From contig JAKQNR010000045.1 in NCBI GenBank assembly GCA_029565685.1, positions 170,313-234,312 of the forward strand: DNA of 64,000 nucleotides, written 5' to 3'. The notes beneath the pieces are model-generated. The model searched no databases. It was given only the letters and a program-made list of their open reading frames with translations, and was not told where the DNA came from. This DNA comes from a bacterium (GTDB lineage: Bacteria > Zhuqueibacterota > Zhuqueibacteria > Residuimicrobiales > Residuimicrobiaceae). The position numbers were made by a program, and so were the translations under genes. This document shows positions 34,063-42,646 of the stretch, piece by piece; position 1 is the stretch's first letter; each line of letters begins with the position of its first letter.

Positions 34063-36132
34063 ATGAAGATTTTAATAGCTCACTCCAGCACATCCTACAT
34101 TGATGCGACGCGGGAATTCCTCAATGCACGGGGCGAAGAGTACCAGGCGCAGGGTGTGTCCACGTTTCAGGAGTGTCTTGATCAGGCGATCCAGTACGAT
34201 GTTCTATTGCTCGACAGCGATCTGTTCAAGTATGATGTAGAGTCGGCGTTAAAACGACTTTCTCAGCTGGCCCGTCACGTTCCCATCGTGGTCATGATGG
34301 AGGACAATGAGACGGACCTGGCCATCAAACTCAAGAATGCCGGTGTTTTTTCCGGAATTTTCAAGCGCAAAGGGTATCTCTCCTTTCTCCCTGCCCATTT
34401 TAATGAAGCCTATAAATACAAACAGACCAAATTGATCCCAGCGGTCAAGCCGAGCCCTGTGGCCACGCCAGCCGCTGTCATCGAGCCGCAGCGCACCATG
34501 GTGGAACCGATGCGATCCCGGTCCGCGGAGGAGGGGTATTTTATCTGCGATCGTCGCGGACGTTTTCTTTCCGCCAGCAGACCCGTGTATGGTCTGGTAA
34601 AATATACTGAAGATGAAATTCTAGAGCTGTCCATCAGCGATCTGCTTTCCAACGATGACGAGAGTATGTTGTTTCACGCCATCGTCGAGCCGGCGGAGGG
34701 ATCCAATCTGCCCATCCCATTGACGGTGGAGATGGTGGACAAGACCGGGGACAAACATCCGGTTGAATTAAAGCTCAAGGTGCTGTATGACGAATCCACC
34801 GGCAAACAGATCATCGGCTTCCGTGGCGTGCTCTGTCCGCTGGTGGAGGAAAAAGCCGATAGGCCGGCTCTGCCGGCAGAGGACCGGGTGGATCAGCAGC
34901 TGATGGTCAACCACCTGGTCGAGGTGGTGCAGCTGGGTTATCAGGAGCCCATCCACCTGCTGCTCAAACGCATCGCGGAAGTAGCGGGCGAGGTTTTTCG
35001 TTTTCGCAAGTCCACGTTGGCGTTGTTGGATCGCCGCCGCAAGGCCTATATTAAGCACGCCATGGTCGGCTACACCGCTCTGGAGGCGCAGGGGGGCGAA
35101 AAGCGCGTCGAAGTGCCGGCCGATGTCATCGACCATCTTTTCAGCGATCACGGCAAGATCAAAGTGATCTATCATGACCAGGAGGACCTGGAGCTGCGTG
35201 AACTCGCGGGGTCAGATCTGATCGAACGGCGTGAACAGCGCCGACCTCTGGAGACAAAATGGCACAAGCGGGACCTGGTGCTGCTGAAACTGGCGGATTA
35301 CAAAGGGCATGTCTTTGGCTATATTTCGCTTGAAGATCCGCTGGATGATGTGATTCCGACCAAGGCCACCTTTCGCAATCTGGAGATATTCAGTCAACTG
35401 ACTTCGCTGGCCATCGAAAATTATTATCGCTTTTCCAATCTGGAAAAACGCAACCGCCGGCTAAAGCAGGTGTTGGTGACGAGCAACATCTTTAAGCTCT
35501 ACCTCAGTCTGAACGAACTGCTCAAAGAGGTGGTCTGGTCGATCAAATTTTCCCTGGAGTTCAATCTGGTCTCGCTGATTCTGATCAGTAAAAAGAGCGG
35601 TCAGCTAGAGACCAAAGCGGTCGCCTGCGACGATAAAATCAAGCTTTTGCAGGTGGGCGAGCTGAAATACGATCTCAAGGAATACGGGGAGCTGCTCAAA
35701 GACCAGTACAAGCGCGGCAAGTCCTATCTGGTGACCAAGGAAGAGCCGGTGCTCAAGCATTTCAAGCAGATCTATTATGGGACCCACAGCAACGGCCATT
35801 ATACCGACGGTTGGCCCCATTATGCGCTGTTGCTGGTACCGATCAAATCGCGGGAAGGAAAGATCATCGGCTTTATTATGGTCGACGATCCGCAGGATTG
35901 CCGTCTGCCCAACACAGAGAGCATGAACATTCTGGAGATTTTGGCCAATCAGGTGGCGATCGCCATCGACAATCGCATGTTGTATGTTCAAGCCAAGGAA
36001 CAGGTGCAGCAGTCCCTGCCGGAGACGGAAAAGCCGGTGGACAAAAAAGAGGGCGAGCGCGAAGAGGAGGATAAAGGGGACACCATGAATCCGGGAAGCC
36101 TGAAACGGCTGGTCGATCGCTTTTTGCGTTAG
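34063..36132 (+). CDS. Pseudo-receiver/PAS/GAF-GAF sensory protein
   Basis: A 689-residue cytoplasmic sensor without an output enzyme. Residues 1-~115 look like a receiver fold (MKILIAHSSTSYIDATREFL; LLLDSDLFKYD), but the paired N-terminal acids are replaced by His-Ser-Ser, so ordinary phosphorylation is doubtful. A PAS domain follows (about 155-265: YFICDRRGRFLSASRPVYGLV). Two GAF-like domains follow (about 290-455 and 470-650), each ending in an IFSQLTSLAIEN / ILANQVAIAIDN helix. The tail is highly charged. The start at 34063 has an ideal CCGGAGGC site. It may feed the partner-switching phosphatases encoded 4 kb downstream; that link is inference. Confidence 0.75.
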   Translation: MKILIAHSSTSYIDATREFLNARGEEYQAQGVSTFQECLDQAIQYDVLLLDSDLFKYDVESALKRLSQLARHVPIVVMMEDNETDLAIKLKNAGVFSGIFKRKGYLSFLPAHFNEAYKYKQTKLIPAVKPSPVATPAAVIEPQRTMVEPMRSRSAEEGYFICDRRGRFLSASRPVYGLVKYTEDEILELSISDLLSNDDESMLFHAIVEPAEGSNLPIPLTVEMVDKTGDKHPVELKLKVLYDESTGKQIIGFRGVLCPLVEEKADRPALPAEDRVDQQLMVNHLVEVVQLGYQEPIHLLLKRIAEVAGEVFRFRKSTLALLDRRRKAYIKHAMVGYTALEAQGGEKRVEVPADVIDHLFSDHGKIKVIYHDQEDLELRELAGSDLIERREQRRPLETKWHKRDLVLLKLADYKGHVFGYISLEDPLDDVIPTKATFRNLEIFSQLTSLAIENYYRFSNLEKRNRRLKQVLVTSNIFKLYLSLNELLKEVVWSIKFSLEFNLVSLILISKKSGQLETKAVACDDKIKLLQVGELKYDLKEYGELLKDQYKRGKSYLVTKEEPVLKHFKQIYYGTHSNGHYTDGWPHYALLLVPIKSREGKIIGFIMVDDPQDCRLPNTESMNILEILANQVAIAIDNRMLYVQAKEQVQQSLPETEKPVDKKEGEREEEDKGDTMNPGSLKRLVDRFLR

Positions 36133-36168
36133 GCTCGTTCCATTCTCTTTCGTTTTGCAAACAGGATG

Positions 36169-36204
36169 ACCGCGATCCCGGGAGTGGGGGTTCGCGGTTT
36201 TTTT
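36169..36204 (+). terminator. Intrinsic terminator after the PAS/GAF gene
   Basis: ACCGCGA (36169-36175) pairs with TCGCGGT (36192-36198), followed by T at 36198-36204. Confidence 0.7.
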
Positions 36205-36252
36205 CTTCCTACGCAGGCGGGAAGCGTCTGCAGCGAGGCGGCCTACAGGTTT

Positions 36253-37233
36253 ATGTTTACTCCTATGAATCGAAGAAAATTTTTTCAAACCGCCGGCGCT
36301 CTAGCGGCCGCCTGGCCGGTCGGCGGGACTGGGCAGCAGTCGGCTGAGGCCAGGGTGGTGTTGGCGACTGCGGAAGGAGTGCGCAACCGCAACCGTTCAG
36401 TTCTCTCCGCGCCGCTGCAGCGGCTGCTGGATTCGGCTATGGAAAGCTATTTTCAGGTCAAAGCCGGTCAGGCCTGGAAATCCCTTGTCCGGCCGAATGA
36501 CGTGGTAGGGTTAAAGGTCAACACGCTTGCCGGCCGCGGACTGTCCACACATCCGGAACTGGTGGAGGCGGTGTGCGAACGGCTGCAGGAGGCCGGAGTG
36601 GCGGCGAACCGTATCGTCATTTGGGATCGGCTGAACCGGGATCTGGAACGGGCCGGATACAAGATCTGCACTTCGGGACCATCGCCACGCTGCTACGGCA
36701 ATGACGTGTGCGGTTATACACAACAGGTATACGAGTTCGGCGCCGCGGCCAGCCGCATTTCCCGCCTGGTGGTTGAAACGTGCACCGTGCTGATCAATCT
36801 GCCGATCCTGAAGGACCACGGCATCGTCGGCGCCAGCGCTGGATTAAAGAATTTTTTCGGCGCCATCGACAATCCCAATAAATACCATGATGCAACAGGC
36901 GATCCTTATGTGGCGGATGTAAACAGGCTGGATCCGATCCGCCGCAAACACCGACTGACGATCTGCGACGCGCTGACAGCGCAATATGAAGGCGGTCCTC
37001 CGTTTATGGCTCAGTGGAGCTGGCCTATGAACAGTCTGCTGGTAAGTGCGGACCTGCCGGCTCTGGATCGGATCGGATGGGAGTTGATCGACGAAAAACG
37101 GCAGCAGATGAAACTGCCGACGCTTAAACAGGCCGGCCGGGAACCGCGTTATATTCTAACTGCCGCGGATGCACGGCATGGCCTGGGGATTGCTGACCGC
37201 GAGCGAATCCGGTTGATACGCTGTACGCTCTAA
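36253..37233 (+). CDS. Tat-exported DUF362 domain protein
   Basis: A protein of about 326 residues with a Tat leader (NRRKFFQTAGALAAAWPVGG) and a DUF362 domain: VVGLKVNTLAGRGLSTHPELVEAV, IVIWDRLNRDLERAGYKI, INLPILKDHGIVGASAGLKNFFGAIDNPNKYH and ICDALTAQYEGGPPF. DUF362 proteins are iron-sulfur-associated proteins of unknown reaction. This one lacks a CxxCxxC ferredoxin module. Starts at 36253 or 36265 are both possible; neither has a strong ribosome site. It is 30 bases upstream of the AmmeMemoRadiSam radical SAM gene, a recurring neighbourhood. Confidence 0.8.
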   Translation: MFTPMNRRKFFQTAGALAAAWPVGGTGQQSAEARVVLATAEGVRNRNRSVLSAPLQRLLDSAMESYFQVKAGQAWKSLVRPNDVVGLKVNTLAGRGLSTHPELVEAVCERLQEAGVAANRIVIWDRLNRDLERAGYKICTSGPSPRCYGNDVCGYTQQVYEFGAAASRISRLVVETCTVLINLPILKDHGIVGASAGLKNFFGAIDNPNKYHDATGDPYVADVNRLDPIRRKHRLTICDALTAQYEGGPPFMAQWSWPMNSLLVSADLPALDRIGWELIDEKRQQMKLPTLKQAGREPRYILTAADARHGLGIADRERIRLIRCTL

Positions 37234-37263
37234 TTCCGCGGCAGGAGCCCAGGAGGGTGAACG

Positions 37264-38370
37264 TTGAGCAAGAAACAAGAGATGGCGACCCGGAGACAAT
37301 TCATCCGGCAAACCGGCTGTTGCCTGTGCGCCCTCGCGTGGCCGGCCAGGGCGGACGTCCCTCTGTTCGAAGCCCGCTATTATGAAAAGCTGCCGCATCG
37401 CAAGATCCGCTGTTCGCTCTGTCCTCGACGCTGTGTGATCGACGATTTGGAGCGCGGTTATTGCGGCGTGAGAGAAAACCGTGGCGGCGTCTATTACTCG
37501 CTGGTGTACGGCCAGGTGGTCAGCGCCCATATCGATCCCATTGAAAAAAAGCCGCTGTTCCATTTTTTACCCTCTGCCCGCGCTTTTTCCATTGCAACCG
37601 CCGGCTGCAATGTTTTTTGCAAATTCTGCCAGAACTGGGAGATCTCGCAATCCCGGCCGGAACAGATTCCTGCCACTTTTCTGCCACCGCCCCAGGTGGT
37701 CCGGCTGGCGAAAGATAAATCGTGTCCAGTCATTGCCTACACCTATAACGAACCGGTCATTTTCACCGAATACATGTATGACATCGCGGTCCAGGGCCGC
37801 TCCCTCGGCGTGCGCAGCGTGATGATCAGCAATGGTTACATCGAGCCGCAGCCCATGCGGGATCTCTGCAAAGTGTTGCATGCCGTCAAGATCGATCTCA
37901 AAGCGTTTAGCGAACGCTTTTACAAAGAACTGGTTTCCGGTCAACTCCGGCCTGTGCTGGATACATTGGTTCTGTTGCGCGAAGAGAATATGTGGACCGA
38001 GATCGTCTATCTGGTGATCCCCGGTCAAAATGACGATCGCAAGGAATTGACCGGAATGTGCCGTTGGATCGCGGCCGAACTGGGGCCTGAGGTCCCAGTG
38101 CATTTTACCCGCTTCCATCCGATGTATCGGTTAGCCAATGTGCCGGCAACCCCGCTGGCGACTCTGACTATGGCGAGAAAGATCGGTTTGGACGCCGGTT
38201 TGCACTACGTCTATACCGGCAACCTCCCCGGCGATGAAGGGGAGAACACCTATTGTCCCAATTGTCATAAGCAGGTGATTCATCGATTCGGTTATACGAT
38301 TTTGGAAAATCGAATTCAGAACGGACGCTGCCCAGATTGTCGCGCCCTTTTGGCCGGCGTCTGGGAATAA
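37264..38370 (+). CDS. amrS: AmmeMemoRadiSam system radical SAM enzyme, with Tat-like leader
   Basis: A 368-residue radical SAM protein. The SAM-cluster motif is CNVFCKFCQNW (Cx3Cx2C), preceded by an accessory cysteine group (IRCSLCPRRC...GYCGVREN), IDPIEKKPLFHF and YTYNEPVIFTEY. The C-terminus has a zinc-ribbon-like CPNC...CPDC pair. These are marks of the AmmeMemoRadiSam family. Residues ~8-31 (ATRRQFIRQTGCCLCALAWPARA) look like a Tat signal. TTG at 37264 is seven bases after AGGAGG. It is followed by the Memo-AMMECR1 fusion. The reaction catalysed by the system is not known to me. Confidence 0.9.
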   Translation: MSKKQEMATRRQFIRQTGCCLCALAWPARADVPLFEARYYEKLPHRKIRCSLCPRRCVIDDLERGYCGVRENRGGVYYSLVYGQVVSAHIDPIEKKPLFHFLPSARAFSIATAGCNVFCKFCQNWEISQSRPEQIPATFLPPPQVVRLAKDKSCPVIAYTYNEPVIFTEYMYDIAVQGRSLGVRSVMISNGYIEPQPMRDLCKVLHAVKIDLKAFSERFYKELVSGQLRPVLDTLVLLREENMWTEIVYLVIPGQNDDRKELTGMCRWIAAELGPEVPVHFTRFHPMYRLANVPATPLATLTMARKIGLDAGLHYVYTGNLPGDEGENTYCPNCHKQVIHRFGYTILENRIQNGRCPDCRALLAGVWE

Positions 38371-38506
38371 TTTGGTTTTCATCAAGGAGAGCGATGTGTC
38401 AAGCAACACTGCCCCTGCAGGCGGCGCCCACGCTTTGCGCCGCCTTGGACGCGCCGGGCCGTTTCGACGGACTGTGCGTTGCGAACGCAAACGGAACAGT
38501 CGGCGC

Positions 38507-40000
38507 ATGGCGATCATTCTGAGAAAGCCGTTGGCCACAGGCTTGGTACTATCTCTGTTCTTCGCCTTGCCGCTGGGCGCGCAGTTTCGCGACACCGGCG
38601 TGCGGCAGCCGGTGGTCGCCGGCCAGTTTTATCCCGGCCAGCCGGAGGAACTGCGGCGTCTGGTACGCGCTTTGATCGATCAAGCGGAAAAAGTGGATGA
38701 CGGCGCTGCGGTCATGGGGCTGGTCGTTCCGCATGCGGGATATATCTACTCCGGCGCCATGGCCGCCAAAGGCTACCGGCAGGTGGAAGGTCAGGATTAC
38801 CAGGTGGTCCTGGTGCTGGCGCCGAGCCACAGAGATGCATTCACCGGCGTCACCATCTATCCTGGCGATGCCTATCGTACGCCCTTGGGGCCTGTGGCCA
38901 TCGATCGCAATCTGGCCGGTCAGATCGTCCGGCATTGCCCTGGCGTCAAGTTCTCTCAATTGGGGCATGGAGAGGAGCACAGTCTAGAGGTGCAGTTGCC
39001 CTTTATCCAGGTCGCCCTGCCTGGGGTCCCCATGGTGCCCATGATGATCGGCGGCTATGATTGGCCGATGTTGGAAAAGATGGCCGATGGGCTTGCCGCG
39101 GTGCTTAAATCACGGCGGGCGCTTGTGATCGCCAGTTCGGATCTCTATCATGGCCATTCCTATGAGGCATGTGAAAAAGCCAACACCGCCACGATTCAGG
39201 CGATTCAGGCCATGAAACCGCAGGCGTTATGTGAAGGCTTTCTAACCGATCGCTACCAGGCTTGCGGCGGCGGCCCGATCTCATTGATGAGTTCTGTGCT
39301 GATGAAATTGGGCGCAACCAGAGCCGTTTTGCTCGGCCGCACCAATTCCAACGATGTGACCGGTCAGCGGAGCGGCTATGTCGTCGGATATGCCGCCATG
39401 GCGGTTAAAGGAGGAAAACCCACCATGAAAAATCCGCAAAAAATCGAATACCAGCCTTTGGACGCTGCTGCGCAAAAGCAGCTGATAAAAATGGCGCGTG
39501 AAGCGATCGCCTACTATTTGCAGCATCGACGCATCCCCAGAACCGAGCCGACGCTGGAAGCGCTCAAGGAGAAACGGGGCGTTTTCGTCACTCTGACCGA
39601 GGACGGTGAATTGCGCGGCTGCATCGGCTATCACGAGTCCGACCGACCGCTGTACGAACTGGTGCCGGATCGCGCAATCGCCGCGGCTTTTGAAGATCCA
39701 CGCTTTCCGCCCCTGCGCAGTCACGAATTGGATAAAATCAAAATCAAGGTGTCTGTGTATCTAACCAATGTCTATCGCATCGCCTCTCTCGATGAATTTC
39801 AGATGGGCGTTCACGGCATCATCATGATGAAAAACGGACGCGGCGCCACCTATTTGCCGGAAGTGCCTTTGGAAGCAGGCTGGAAAACAGTGGAGGAAGA
39901 GATGGAAAGTCTGTGCCATAAGGCGGGTCTGCCGAGCGATGCGTGGAAGCAGGGTGCGGAATTTTATGTGTACAAAACCCAGGTCTTTGGCGAAAAGTGA
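38507..40000 (+). CDS. AmmeMemoRadiSam proteins B and A fused (Memo-AMMECR1), with signal peptide
   Basis: A 497-residue fusion. After a signal peptide (LVLSLFFALPLGAQ), residues ~30-300 form the Memo (AmrB) domain: VVPHAGYIYSG, APSHRDAFTG, HGEEHSLEVQLPF, SSDLYHGH and CGGGPISLM, placing the His/His/Cys metal site. Residues ~315-497 form the AMMECR1 (AmrA) domain: RGVFVTLTEDGELRGCIGY, FEDPRFPPLRSHELDKIKIKVSVY and VHGIIMMKNGR. The ATG at 38507 gives a clean signal peptide but has a weak ribosome site. A GTG at 38396 with a good AAGGAG would add 37 residues. It works with the radical SAM protein directly upstream. Confidence 0.88.
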   Translation: MAIILRKPLATGLVLSLFFALPLGAQFRDTGVRQPVVAGQFYPGQPEELRRLVRALIDQAEKVDDGAAVMGLVVPHAGYIYSGAMAAKGYRQVEGQDYQVVLVLAPSHRDAFTGVTIYPGDAYRTPLGPVAIDRNLAGQIVRHCPGVKFSQLGHGEEHSLEVQLPFIQVALPGVPMVPMMIGGYDWPMLEKMADGLAAVLKSRRALVIASSDLYHGHSYEACEKANTATIQAIQAMKPQALCEGFLTDRYQACGGGPISLMSSVLMKLGATRAVLLGRTNSNDVTGQRSGYVVGYAAMAVKGGKPTMKNPQKIEYQPLDAAAQKQLIKMAREAIAYYLQHRRIPRTEPTLEALKEKRGVFVTLTEDGELRGCIGYHESDRPLYELVPDRAIAAAFEDPRFPPLRSHELDKIKIKVSVYLTNVYRIASLDEFQMGVHGIIMMKNGRGATYLPEVPLEAGWKTVEEEMESLCHKAGLPSDAWKQGAEFYVYKTQVFGEK

Positions 40001-40064
40001 TCTGAAAACTCTCTGGGGTTTACCGGGCTGGAAGGGGGCCTGCTCCCGCTGGCCAGAAATTGTC

Positions 40065-40093
40065 TTGAAAAAGAGAGCTGTTTTCATTAATTT
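40065..40093 (+). promoter_or_regulatory. Candidate promoter for the partner-switching array
   Basis: TTGAAA, a 17-base spacer and TAATTT within an AT-rich stretch, about 130 bases before the first phosphatase gene. Confidence 0.5.
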
Positions 40094-40157
40094 AATTTTC
40101 TATTTAAAACGATGTAACTTTTTTCGTTGTAAGCAGTATAAAAAGCATGGAATAAGC

Positions 40158-40229
40158 ATGGAGGTGAAATCAGCGACCGGCTTTATTTCGCTTGATTCTA
40201 CTTTTCGGTTCATCACCTTGATAAAATGA
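40158..40229 (+). CDS. Possible 23-residue leader peptide
   Basis: A short frame starting MEVKSATGFISL whose TGA overlaps the ATG of the first phosphatase gene as ATGA. The phosphatase has no convincing ribosome site of its own, so translation of this leader could supply ribosomes by coupling. A GGAA lies upstream of its ATG. This is sequence-based inference with no homology support. Confidence 0.3.
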   Translation: MEVKSATGFISLDSTFRFITLIK

Positions 40230-42646
40230 AACAGATGCGCCCCCCTCAGTTTACCAAGAATGCAATCCTGCTCATGACGGCGCTGGCCGCGTTGCTGGTG
40301 TTTATTGTACTGTCGCCCCGCGTTTACACTATATTTTGTTCGAATGTATCCCTGGATCGTGGCCAGGTTTTGGCTCTGGCTGAGCGCAAAGCCGTTGAAA
40401 TGGGGTACTCGACAGCCGGGTATCGCGTACGACTGACCCAGGAACACGACAAGCGTCTATTGTATCATATTCAGAGCCATTATAAGGGTCAGGAGCGTCG
40501 GGACGCGCTGCAATCGGTGCCGGCTTATTACTGGCAGGTGCTGTGGCTTAGACCCAAGGGTAAAAGCGCGGTCGTCGTGGGTTCTGGGCATTCGGCGCCG
40601 AACGCTGCCGACGGCATGGCCATGAATCTGAACCTCTCGGGTCAAGTCACGGGATTCCGACTGATCGGCGGCCTGGCCAGCCGCAGCGCCGCGGCCGACG
40701 TTGAGCTGTCCGAGGAAGCGGCGGCGGCGCTGGCCGATTCGGTGCTGCATTGCATCTGGAAAGGCGGTCCACCCACCTTGCCGGTGCTTCGAGTGAGCAG
40801 AGCGGTCAGCGACAGCTTGACCAGCTATGGATTCCTCTATACCCTATCGAACCATCCGATCGGCCTCGGCACTCGCTTTCGTGTTGAAATCCAGGGCTCC
40901 TGGGTAAAAAAGTGGGAATATGTGTATGAACCAAATGGCGTTCTGCCCGAGCACGGAAAGGGGCTCGAGTCGGTGCGCGTTATCGGTTTTCTCCTGCTGT
41001 TGGCTTTTTATGCGGTATTTTTCATCAAACGGTTGAGAAATGATCTGATTGATTTCCGACAGGCTGCGCCGGTTGCCGTGTTGACCTTTCTGACAACCCT
41101 ATTGATGATGCTAGGCATTCCTTGGGGCGCCAGCTGGGAGGATTGGATTTTTCCAGTCGTGGCGGTCAGCTTTTTTCTCCCTCTTGCCATCGGGGTCGCC
41201 TATTCATGTGCCGACAGCCTGATCCGCGAGGTGTGGGAGGATAAACTCTGGTCCTTGGATGCGCTGTACAAGGGATTTTTCTTTCATCAAAGGTTTGGGC
41301 GGAGCGTTTTGGCGGGCATGGGGGGAGGGGCTGTTTTTCTCGGTGTCGTGACTTGCATCGTTTATCTCGCCGCTCAATGGGGACCGGTTGATCTGATCCC
41401 TTGGTCGTTGGAGTTCAACAGCTTGTCGGCCTGGAATCCTCTTTTACACAGCCTGAGCCGGATCGCCAACGATACGCTCTGGCTGCAATTCGGCGTCATG
41501 CTGTTTATTCTGGCCCTGCTGGCGCACTATTTCAGCAAGCCGGTATGGATCATCGTCGGCAGCTGCCTGGCGTGGGCAATGGCGCTAAACAGTTTGCTGG
41601 ATCTGCCTGGTTCGCCGTTTTGGCTGACCATGGTTTTGGCCGGATTATTTGGCGCCGTGCAAGCCGGCCTTTTTGTCTACTGGGATTTTTTAGCCAGCAT
41701 TGTGGCGCAGGCCTTTTGGATGTCCGGTTTTACTCTGCTGCATCTGATTCTGCTGGATCATCCTACTTTTTACTGGAGCATAGCGGGATTATCGGCGATC
41801 TGGCTGGCTGTGCTGGTCTTTGCGATCCTTGCGCTGCAGCGTCCGGTGTCGGATGAGGCGCTGAAGCGCTTTTTGCCGGTCCAGGCGTTCAAGATCGTCG
41901 AACGCATGCGGCTACGCCGCGAATTAGAGATCGCGCGGGATGTACAGAGCAATTTTCTGCCCAAGCAGAACCCACAGATCAGGGGCTTGGAGGTCGCCAG
42001 CCTCTGCTGGCCGGCGTTGGAGGTGGCCGGCGATTATTATGATTTTCTCCCGCTCGATGATCAGCATCTGGGCATTGCCATCGGCGATGTCTCCGGCAAG
42101 GGCATCTCGGCCGCTTTTTATATGACCTTGACCAAGGGGTTTTTGCGGTCGTTGACGCGCACAGTCGATGCGCCGGCCAAGGTGATGAGCGAGATCAACC
42201 GTTTGTTCTGGGAGAATGTGGATCGGAACCATTTTATCAGCATGATCTACGGCGTGTTTGACACACGGGCCCGCACCTTGACCTTTGTCCGTGCCGGCCA
42301 TAATCCGATCATTCATCTACGGCAGCAGACCTGCACCGCATTGACGCCCGCCGGCTTGGCGTTGGGATTGGAGCGCGGCGAGCTGTTTGACCGCATCCTG
42401 GAAGAGAAAACCGTGGATCTGGAACCCGGCGATCTGCTTGCGTTCTACACCGACGGTTTTCCCGAGGCCCGGAACCATAGACAGGAAGAGTTCGGCGAGG
42501 AGCGGTTGGCCCAGGTGCTGCGGGAAAACGACGGTGCGTCGGCTGAACAGCTTCTCTCCTTGATCAAGGAGCGGATGCAGACTTTTATCGGCCGCGGACT
42601 GCAACACGACGATATGACCATGGTCCTTGTTCGGATCACAGAATGA
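40226..42646 (+). CDS. Membrane-anchored SpoIIE/PP2C serine phosphatase 1
   Basis: An 806-residue RsbU-type phosphatase. One N-terminal helix (about 12-33) is followed by an extracytoplasmic domain (~35-250), then about seven or eight membrane helices (~252-555). A short coiled linker (RMRLRRELEIARDVQ) leads to the PP2C domain (about 575-806) with VAGDYYDFLPL, GDVSGKGISAAFYM, FVRAGHNP, LLAFYTDGFPEARN and the closing HDDMTMVLV, so all metal-binding acids are present. It should dephosphorylate the STAS antagonist encoded downstream in response to an envelope signal. Its end overlaps the next phosphatase gene as ATGA. Confidence 0.87.
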   Translation: MKQMRPPQFTKNAILLMTALAALLVFIVLSPRVYTIFCSNVSLDRGQVLALAERKAVEMGYSTAGYRVRLTQEHDKRLLYHIQSHYKGQERRDALQSVPAYYWQVLWLRPKGKSAVVVGSGHSAPNAADGMAMNLNLSGQVTGFRLIGGLASRSAAADVELSEEAAAALADSVLHCIWKGGPPTLPVLRVSRAVSDSLTSYGFLYTLSNHPIGLGTRFRVEIQGSWVKKWEYVYEPNGVLPEHGKGLESVRVIGFLLLLAFYAVFFIKRLRNDLIDFRQAAPVAVLTFLTTLLMMLGIPWGASWEDWIFPVVAVSFFLPLAIGVAYSCADSLIREVWEDKLWSLDALYKGFFFHQRFGRSVLAGMGGGAVFLGVVTCIVYLAAQWGPVDLIPWSLEFNSLSAWNPLLHSLSRIANDTLWLQFGVMLFILALLAHYFSKPVWIIVGSCLAWAMALNSLLDLPGSPFWLTMVLAGLFGAVQAGLFVYWDFLASIVAQAFWMSGFTLLHLILLDHPTFYWSIAGLSAIWLAVLVFAILALQRPVSDEALKRFLPVQAFKIVERMRLRRELEIARDVQSNFLPKQNPQIRGLEVASLCWPALEVAGDYYDFLPLDDQHLGIAIGDVSGKGISAAFYMTLTKGFLRSLTRTVDAPAKVMSEINRLFWENVDRNHFISMIYGVFDTRARTLTFVRAGHNPIIHLRQQTCTALTPAGLALGLERGELFDRILEEKTVDLEPGDLLAFYTDGFPEARNHRQEEFGEERLAQVLRENDGASAEQLLSLIKERMQTFIGRGLQHDDMTMVLVRITE

